Source: SLID01 sp041667545
GTDB lineage: Bacteria; Omnitrophota; Gorgyraeia; Tantalellales; Tantalellaceae
Direction of reading: 5' to 3'
Length of the DNA stretch: 50,581 bases
NCBI GenBank assembly: GCA_041667545.1
Contig: JBAYES010000009.1
Coordinates: 1 to 50,581, forward strand
Shown in pieces: positions 33,617 to 42,900 of the stretch (positions are counted from its first letter, which is position 1; each line of letters begins with the position of its first letter). The position numbers and the translations under genes were made by a program. The notes under the pieces are model-generated. The model made no database searches, had not been told where the DNA came from, and was given only the letters and a program-made list of their open reading frames with translations.

Positions 33617-33620
33617 CTCG

Positions 33621-33793
33621 CTTAAAGGGGACGTAACATTTCAGCCTTCCGCAGTAAATTCCCGCACCGTCGTCACGAGGAGCCCCCGAAGGGCTTCACC
33701 CGTCTTCGCGGGGTTCGCGACGACGAGCGTGAAGACGCTACATTTCCGAGAATAACTGAAATGTTACGAATAAAGTAGCTTGTCCCCTTTAAG
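33621..33793. repeat. 173-bp nested inverted-repeat element between genes 1 and 2
   Basis: CTTAAAGGGGAC (33621-33632) pairs with GTCCCCTTTAAG (33782-33793), and GTAACATTTCAG (33633-33644) pairs with CTGAAATGTTAC (33756-33767). The right arm has an extra GAATAAAGTAGCTT that is part of the arm of the palindromes at 120 and 43465. The inside carries one copy of the 48-bp unit that is tandemly repeated at 43516-43755. It looks like a non-coding MITE/REP-type element. No U-tract follows a stem, so it is not a clear terminator. Confidence 0.85.
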
Positions 33794-33831
33794 TAGTTAA
33801 GATTATAAAAATCTAAATAAACCGGATTTTA

Positions 33832-33840
33832 TGTTATAAT
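33832..33840 (+). promoter_or_regulatory. Extended -10 promoter of giant gene 2
   Basis: TG at 33832-33833, one base, then TATAAT at 33835-33840. A -35 at the usual distance is poor (TCTAAA), as expected for extended -10 promoters. The box and its flank resemble those of gene 1. It leaves a leader of about 130 nt. Confidence 0.65.
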
Positions 33841-33863
33841 TACGGTGCAATTATTTAGCATAT

Positions 33864-33899
33864 AAGTCAGACAGGGATTTTCTGATTTAAAGTCAGACA
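33864..33899 (+). promoter_or_regulatory. Direct repeat AAGTCAGACA in the gene 2 leader
   Basis: AAGTCAGACA occurs at 33864-33873 and 33890-33899, 26 bp apart start to start. Between them TCAGA can also pair with TCTGA (33881-33885). It could be an operator or small leader hairpin. No known regulator is matched. Confidence 0.35.
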
Positions 33900-33967
33900 T
33901 AGCAATGGATAAATGGGATTATATAGTGCTCTTCTTATTTTAACGTGGTGGCGGAAGCACCATTTAA

Positions 33968-33973
33968 AGGAGG
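33968..33973 (+). promoter_or_regulatory. Shine-Dalgarno setting the start of giant gene 2
   Basis: AGGAGG ends 4 nt before the ATG at 33978. The reading frame could be extended to a GTG at 33945, but that codon lacks a comparable site and would place 11 polar residues before the signal peptide, so 33978 is preferred. Confidence 0.8.
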
Positions 33974-33977
33974 CGTT

Positions 33978-36900
33978 ATGAAATACCGAACAAGGCATAT
34001 CATTGTGAGGTTGTTAATTGCCGCAACCATAGCAGTTTTTTCAGTCAGCTCCGCCGATCCTGTTGTCCTTACCGATAATTTTCCGGAATTTTCCACACTT
34101 GCCGTGCCTTCTTTTCATCAAAAAGGTATTCCTTTAGATGCCGAAAGACTACAGCGGGACAATGTTCATTTTGAAAAACAGTTAATGATGGTCTCGTTTG
34201 CTATAGCAGACCATTTTATAAGAGAAAAAAAAGATATAAGGACGCTTCCGCGGAGTGTGCGTGACAATTTACGGAACATTCCCTGGGCTCTCAAATTTAT
34301 CCGCGATCACAAAATAGATCTGGAGGCGAGCTCTTATGAACAAAGCGATTACGGGGTAAGATTTGAAGATGGAGTTGTGTCCATTAGATATTCAAAAGCC
34401 GGCCGGCTTCGCGAAATGCAGGTATGCGCTTTAGGGACTATAGATCCCGGCGATGGGGCATGGAGATCGACCGACCGTTTTGCAGTTAAAGACATCGAAG
34501 TGGATCCGGGAGCGTACGATGCCGGCGACGGAAGATCGAACGATCAGAAAACCGTACAACTTTCTTTTTCAATACTCGGCGCTGATCCCTCCCAACTTGA
34601 GTCCGAAGTTGATAAGATTATAGCCTGCGGGCTGGATTCCTTGCATGTCGATTATTTCGACGGGGCGTCCACCTTTGGCGATCGGGTAGATCCCAGTGGA
34701 TCAATAAGGAAGATTTCTGACAGATCCATACCCATTTATGTGCATCTCTGGGCCAATGAACCTGGCAAGGCGCTCATAGACAAATTGATCGATGCGGGCC
34801 TTAAAGGCGGCCGCGACAAGATAATCCTTTCTTACGAATCTTTCTCAGATATAACCGATCTTATAGCCTTGGTTCTCTACATCAAACAGAGAGATCTTAA
34901 TGTAGGGCTTTCACTTAATCCCGGTACCGATATATCGGTCCTGGACCGGCTTTGGAACTGTTTTGACAATAAGATGAAAACAGTGGTTGTTATGGGCGTC
35001 GTTCCCGGGCCGGCCGGACAGCAGTCCTTTATTCCCGAGACATTGGATAAAATACGCTCACTCAGGAAGATGATCGTGTCTAAAAATAAAGATATTGAAA
35101 TAGAGGCTGACGGAGGGATAAACGCAAAAACATACAAGGATCTTCTTATCGCCGGAGCGGACACTTTATCTTGCAGGTCATTGTATCTCAAATCCTCGAA
35201 CCTGAAAGAACGTGCCAGATCTATAAAAGAATATGCGGCCGCTCTTGTCAGTATCCGGGAGCGCGGCGAAATTGTTGATATATTAGAGAGTTTTTCTTTT
35301 TCCGTCGTAGCGGTGGTTGAGAGTGAAGGGGAACTGTTTGTAAGAAAACAGGCGCTTTTTTCCGGGGAAAACGAACTTATCCCGGAAATAAGGTGGATAA
35401 GAAGATTGCCCGATGAAATAAAACAGTTTTTTCCCGCAATGCTCGGTCATTCTCTTGAGAGGGGGAATGTGTTCTATGAAATGCCGTATTATGCGGAAAC
35501 GACAGACTTAATGAAGCAGATACGCACCAGGGGGTTATCCTCGCAAAAAGTAAATGACATACTCGAGCGGATCCTTAGATCTTACCTTAAACAGTTCTCT
35601 TTGAGACAGGGGAAGGTAAAAGCCGATCCCGGATATTTAAGAAAAACAGTCGTTGAAAAAACTGATAGGAGATTGAATGAAGTTAAAAGGAGAGACGCGT
35701 CTTTCGGCGGTTTGCTGGATCCGGAATATCTTACTATTAACGGAAGGAAGTGTAAAAATATTCCGGCATTATTCAGCGAGATGGAGCACGATGGTGAGCT
35801 TCTTGAACAGCTTAATCCCAGGTATCTGCATTTTATTCATGGAGACTTGAGTTTTCAGAATATATTGACATCGGGAAATACTTTTTTATATGTCGACCCG
35901 GCAGGTAAGAACTCGGGCGATCTTGTGTACGATCTGAGTAAATTATCTCAGACGATATTCGGGAAGTTAGACCTCATTGAGAGAGGGGCTTTCAACCTGT
36001 CGATCGACGGGGAGATCGTTGATTTTTCTATCAAACAAACAGATCCGTGCTGGAGGGTATACAAGGAGTTGGAGGAGGGTTTTGACAGCGTCTTGAACAA
36101 TACAGGCGTATCGGATTACCTTTCTGAGAATGATCCTTATTGGCGCTTGAGGCTGCAGCTCACTACGGCTTTGAATTTCGCCGGATACATGCTTTTCCGG
36201 CTTAATGATGAAGAAAAAGCAAAAGCTTTTTATGTTCAGAGCGTAATAATGATAAATGATTTCCTGGAAAGGTACAATAGCCTCAGTGAGTTCGGCAAGA
36301 GACTGATAAAAGAAAGGGCCGTGAAAGACGCGGAAGGCAAAAGAGTTACCCTCCCGGCGATATGCCCCATGTCAGAAAGTATCATAAGATCTTTTCTCGA
36401 GGTTGCCAAAGAAGACGGCACCATTCCGGTATTCATATCAACTCCTCGCCAGGTGGATGTTGAGGGTTCATATACAGGCTGGACCCAGGAAGATTACGTG
36501 AAGATAGTCAGGGATACCGCCGATGAGATAGGATATGAAGGGTCCATTTATCTCGAACGGGATCACGGGGGGCCCTGGCAGAGGCCTCAAGATAAAGAAC
36601 TTTCTCTTCAGGAAGCTATGAAAAACGCCAAGCGTACTTACAGGGCCGACCTGGATGCCGGATACAATATTCTGCATATAGATGTAACGATGTTCGAGGG
36701 GGAAAAAGATAAGAAACTTGAAATAGGCGACATGATAGACAGGACAGTTGAGCTTATAGAGCATTGTGAAGAGTATAGGCTCAAAAAAAATATTCCTCCC
36801 GTTGCGTATGAGATAGGTTCCGATGAAAATCAGCGATCGCTGAAAAGCAATGACGATATAACCAGGTATGTAAAAGCGTTAAGAGAGAGATTGGTCCAGA

Positions 36901-39900
36901 AAGAGCTGGAATATGTATGGGACAATATAGTTTATCTTGTCATAGATACGGGAGCCAGAATATCCGGAAAGGGACAGATAGGGACTTTGGAATCGGAGAG
37001 GATAGTCAGGATATTCAAGATCGCCAGCAGTTTCGGGCTATATCTCAAACAGCATAATTCTGATTTTATGGAAGAGGATCAACTCAAGATCCTGCCTCTG
37101 GCGGGTATTGCCGCGGCTAATATCGGACCCGAGGTCTCAAAAGCCGAGTATGAAGCATTAGATGAACTTGAGAAGGAAATAGCGAGGCGGGATCCGGAGT
37201 TTGAACCTTTTTTTATGGAGTTGGTGGCCGAAGAGCTTGAACATGTGGGGCGCTGGAGGCACTGGTTCAAAGAATATGAAAATATATACGATCTTAACGA
37301 AGACGACAAAAGGGAAGTTCTTTTGAATTGCGGGAGATATGTACAGGATTATGAGAGCATAAAAACGGCCAGGCTGAGACTTTATAAGGAAGCGAACGCC
37401 CAGGGGATAGAGTTTCCTGAAAGGTTCATAAACGAAAGGATAAAGGAAAGGATCCGCTTTATCACCGGAGCGCTGGTCGCGCCTGCCGGGGTAAACATTA
37501 ACGTTAACAGGGCGGTAGATGCTGTTCTGGAAAGTGACGCGTTAGCGTTTGATATAGACCGTACTATCACGCGTGAGAGGCGCGAGTCTATGACCGAGGG
37601 GGTCGCGACAGGTATGTTGAAGTTCTGCAAGGGAGGCATCGAGAGCCGGAAAAAGATCAGGATAGTGACAGGACGTCCCCTGTCAAAAGTCCGGGACAAC
37701 GGTACGTTGGAACCATTCCTGGGCAAACTGCGTGAAATGAATATTGATGTTGATCTGGTGGTTTATGTTTCCGAAGGCGCGGGTAAATACGCGGTAACGA
37801 ATAACGGGGAGTTCATTCCTTTTGAGGAATATAATAAACCGTTCACTACTTTCGAGGCCAACAGGATAATGGAAGTTTTGAGAAGGTTAAGCGCGAGGAT
37901 AGGCGAAGAGCAGGGTGTCGAGAGCCAGGTGGATAAAGCCGGGGATATACGTTTTGAATGGAGGGCGTATGGATCGGACAATACTGAATATTATTTCGAG
38001 ACCAATCCGGGAATACAGTATGAAGTTCCCAGAAAGACAAGATTTGAGTTAGGCACTCTCGCATTGGCCGAGTTGGTAGGGAACGGGGTCGAAGACGTCG
38101 ACTTTATTGTCAGCGGGGGGACGACTATAGGTTTTGTCAGGAAAGGCGTATCTAAGAAAAGGGCGATCCTGGATATTATCCATGAAGATGGAACCGTTAC
38201 ATATTTCGGCGATGAGGTAGGGTCGGTTATAGATGTCAGCGGTAACGAAAAGGTTGGAAATGATAATTCAGTGGGAAGAATGATAGGAGACGGAGTTAAA
38301 GGGCTTCAGGTGGTCGCTTTAGATGAAGTTCCGACGGGAGTCCCCGAAGGAGTTATATGGATAGGAGGCGGAGTGGAGGGAACGACAAATATCCTGGAAC
38401 ACGCGCATTATGTAAGAGGAAGGTCTCTCAAGCGGATGCAGGACATGCAGTTCCTTTTGGAGCAATACGATATAACGGATGAAACCTTGCTGAGCGTAAC
38501 GGAGCTTGAGAAAGGTAAAGGCATCCATGACCCGTTCTACAAGGTCAGATCGGGAAAAGGCAATTATATCCTGAGGCATGTGAACCCCAATGTTTTCGAC
38601 GGTGATTCTCTTGAAGCCGTTCGGTATGAGATCTGGGTGGTTAATTCCCTTAAAAACGCGGGCATACCGGTAGTTCCGGTAGTGGAGAAAAGTAAGCTGG
38701 AAGGCTGGGAGGAAAAACCGGAAGACAGGTATATTTGCAGAGATGAAAACGGTAAATTCTTTATCCTGTACGAAAATATGGAGGAAAACAGATTTGACGG
38801 GATAGAGGTTTCGTCATTTTCCGCTGTAACGGATCAAAAATATGAGAGCATGATCGATATGATCGCCGATATCCACAAGATCTTTTTAGCGTCGTACTGC
38901 CCCTACGAAAGGGAACGCCTTGCCGGCAACATGCTTGATATAAGGAAATTAACGAAAAAACTCAGAAGGATGCACGACATTGTAAGGGAGAAAAAGTATA
39001 AGCAAAGAAGGCCTGTTACGAGAGGTGAACGTTTCGTGCTTGAGAACTCCGGATTCGTGGCGGATCAGATAGATGAAATGTGTAAAAATCTGGGGTACTA
39101 CTATGGCAGACAGGACATGCGGAGAATACCCATACACGGGGATTTTACGCCGACCAACAACATATTCAGGGAAGATGAGATAGCCGGCATAATCGATTGG
39201 GAATATTCCAGGGTAGACATCATGATATTTGATCTGGCCGCTATGCTGAGGCAGGGCTTGCCCGGAGGTAAATATGATTTTTCCATCAACAACATCAGGC
39301 GTCTGGTTTTTGGATATAACGAACTGAATCCCCTGACCGAAAGCGAGATCAGGGCGCTACCGGAAGTATTCCGTTATAAACTTGTGGACAGGCTCTCGAG
39401 AATGGCCACCCCCTGGCGTTATTTTGAGGGGATGGATTTTGATTTTCAAGGCGCTTCGGAAGAAGAAAAAACCGCCCTGCTCATAGACAAGAACGATGCA
39501 TTATACGAGTGGCATGTTTCCTTGGTCGATGCCTTGTGGAATTTCACGGCATTGATAGAGGACGGGTCTTTTGAGAGAGAGATCGTCAGGCCCCTTCTCA
39601 TGAGAAATGGCATCATTGATGGCGATGAGGAGAGAGAGGCGGCGCCGGAAAAACTTTCCGGTGAAGTAATAAACGAAACTCTTGAAGGGCTGAAAGAAAA
39701 GAGCCCCTTTTCCATATCCATGAGAAGAACATTAGGTGATATAAGTTTCAAGGAATTGATCGATGACGCTCGTCCGGCTGACGAAGTCTGCCGGGAAAAC
39801 AATAAGATATGGGCCAGAGAAGGTAATTACTACGATAACGGCTGGCTTAAGATCATGAGTGATTTCGAGATAATTTTCCAACACAAATATGCCGTAATAT

Positions 39901-42900
39901 ATCGTGTGCCTACGGGTAATATTTATGTTGCCATAAGAGGGAAAGATGATCAAAGGGTGGCGGATAACAAAGATATGGCTGTCATTGAAGTCGTCCTTAA
40001 CAGCGACTATACCGTGGCCAAGATCGCGGTCAAGCATCCGGTATCCGAGTATGATATGTCGCGCTCATCAATGGCCATACAGCTTACCGAGGCGGAAGTT
40101 TTTGATAAATATTCTATGCTGGGGGAAGCTCTCAGGTATCAGTTAGTATGGCAGGAAGTTGATGGGGAGTCCCGTTTCAGGGAGGTAATGGATGATAGAA
40201 CAATAGAGCTGGGCAGTCTGGTCGAAAGGGCCATAAAGGACCCTTCGGTGATGAGTGAAAAGGATATTTCCAGCATAATGTCTTTAAGGTACATAAAAAG
40301 TAAAGTTATAAGGATGCGCGCGTTAACGGCGCTTGGTATCCTTTACGACGCGGGAAAGATCCCCGAGGAGGTGTTCAAAAATGCCGTCAGAGATCTCATA
40401 GATCAAAATATTGAGGAGGGGTACAGGGTTATTGAAAGGGCTATAAAATATGACGCGGATTTCATAAAAGACACTTTTAAGAACATTTATGGAGAAGATG
40501 CCGAGACCGATGACATTTCCAGCGTGGATATAATGTATTTTGATCAGGCGGAAGAGAAAGATATTTATAAGGTTATCTTCAACCTCACGGAAAACAGGGG
40601 GGCAAGGGTGGCTATTATATCCGTAATAAGGCAGGATGAAATAAATATATCATTATCTCAGGACGCGATAAACACTTCGACCAGGGCGTGGCGGGAAATA
40701 TGCGATCATGGTATCGGCACGGTGGCTAAGTTGGGGGCTATGTACTGGGAGCTGGACTACAGGGCCAGGATGGTCAACTTTGCGATAGATCCGGGTAAGG
40801 GTAAAAAAGAAGAGCCCCTGGTCAATAATATACAGGTCATTTCCAGGGAATATATTGAAGGAGAGACCCTGTCGGAAATACTATCTAATAAGCACATGTC
40901 CGAATCTGAAAAGAAAAAGGCCATTGCATCTTGCAGGGAAGAATCGGAGAGATTTTTCCTGCAAACGATGGAGACAACAGGCAAGGGGTATTTCATAGAG
41001 GATCCCCGCCCGAGTAATTTCATGCTTTACAAAGTTGACGGGAAATATGTGGTAAGGCTGATGGATCTTGACAGGCTTGTTGAGTTCCCGAATATGGTAA
41101 TGCTGAGGAAAGTGATCAATAAGTTCATGCCGAGGGTCGTGAATATGAGGACTGTTTTTGTGAACATGGCGGATAGGAACGCGGAGGAAGTAAGGCCGCC
41201 CCTGGCGATATCGAGTCTTACTTCCGCCGCAAAAAAGAGTTTCGGTGACGACATAAATATAGATGTCGTGGATCTCGGCCTTAAACATGATGGGTTTGAC
41301 ATGGGAAAATATGTCGGGGAAAGGAATGCCAATATAGTGTGCATTTCTATACCCGCTTCGTCTTTGTTCGAACACGCGCTTGAAGTTGCAGAACAGATCA
41401 AGGACGCTAACCCGGATGTTTTTGTGGTGGCGGGAGGTATCCATCCTACGGTAGATCCGGCAGGTGTCATGGCTTATGATTGTTTTGACGCGCTTGTTAA
41501 AGGCGAGGGAGAGAAGGTCCTGGTCGAATTTCTCGGAACGTTTTTGTCCGGGGGAGATTGGATGCATATCGGAGGTTTGATGTATAGAGACGAGTCCGGG
41601 GGGATCGTTGATACGGGACCGGCAGAAACGATAGAACTTGACGATCTGCCGAAAGATATTTTTTCTGAAATAGATCTATCTGAATACGATCTGGGCCTGA
41701 ATGAATTCGGAGGTGAAAAATTTTTGCCGGTTACCGCTTCAAGAGGATGTCCGTATAAATGCAGGTTCTGTTCTTATACCGCGGTTGCGGGAAAGACAAG
41801 GTTCAAAACGCCCGAGAGGATGGTGTCCGAAATAGAAGGGTACGTCGAGAAGTATGGTATTCATAATTTCTTTTTTTATGACGATACTTTCACTCTTAAC
41901 AGGGATTTTGTAAGGAATTTTTGTAATATGGTCATAGATCGCGGATTAAATATCCGATGGCGTTGCTTTACGAGAGCGGATAGGGTGGATGAAGATCTTC
42001 TTCTTTTAATGCGAAATGCCGGTTGTAGTCATATCGCGTTCGGTCTTGAATGCGCGGATGAAGAAGTTTTAAATAAAATAGACAAAAAAGCCGCTTTACA
42101 AGAGTACAGGGATGCGTGTTCTTTGGCTAAGAAAGCCGGTATAAGGGTGAAATTGTTCTTACTGTTTGGATTGCCGGGGCAGACCGCCCAAAGTGTCGAT
42201 AAAACCATAGATTTTCTGCGTGAAGTATCCCCCGAGGAGATAGACGCGCAGTTTTTCGTACCGTATCCCGGGTCGGAATTTGCCGCATATCCCGGGGAAT
42301 GGGGCATAACTATACTGGATCCGGCTTACACGGGTTTCCGGCAAAGAGAACAAAGGAGAGGCGGTGAGGAGGTCCATCCGGTAGTGGAAACACAGTGGAT
42401 GAAAAGATCCGATATAGAGGCCGCCAGAAAAAGAACATTGGAGGAATTTGAGAAGATAAGGTCCGGCAATGTAAATTTTGAAATCCCAAGAGAAGGAATA
42501 GTTGAAGTGTTGGAAAAGACGCCCTTATATTCGGTGATCTTATTGAACCGTGGAGGTAAACTTTACGTTCGAAAACAGGCTTGGCCTACGGGTGAGATGC
42601 TGGTTACAAAAGAGATAAGGCAAGTTGAAAAACTTCCCGGAGATCTGAAAGGACTTATAAGTGTGTCGGAACGGCCCGGGTATACCTATTACGAAATGCC
42701 GCACGATATGGATTCCTGGGGCAGGGGACAGGTTTTGATAGCTGAAAATCTGGAAAAGGAAGAGAGGTCTCGAATAAGTTCCGAACAGGCCGATCTGAAT
42801 AAACAAAGATCGGTAATGTCCGAACTACACGAATTGAACATGGATCTTATACCCCCGGTACCCGATGGCAGGACCGTATATTATGTTCTCCCCGAAAGTA

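Noticed and set aside
33945..33977. Upstream GTG start for gene 2
   Set aside because: No suitable ribosome site. The ATG at 33978 has AGGAGG just upstream and begins directly with the signal peptide.
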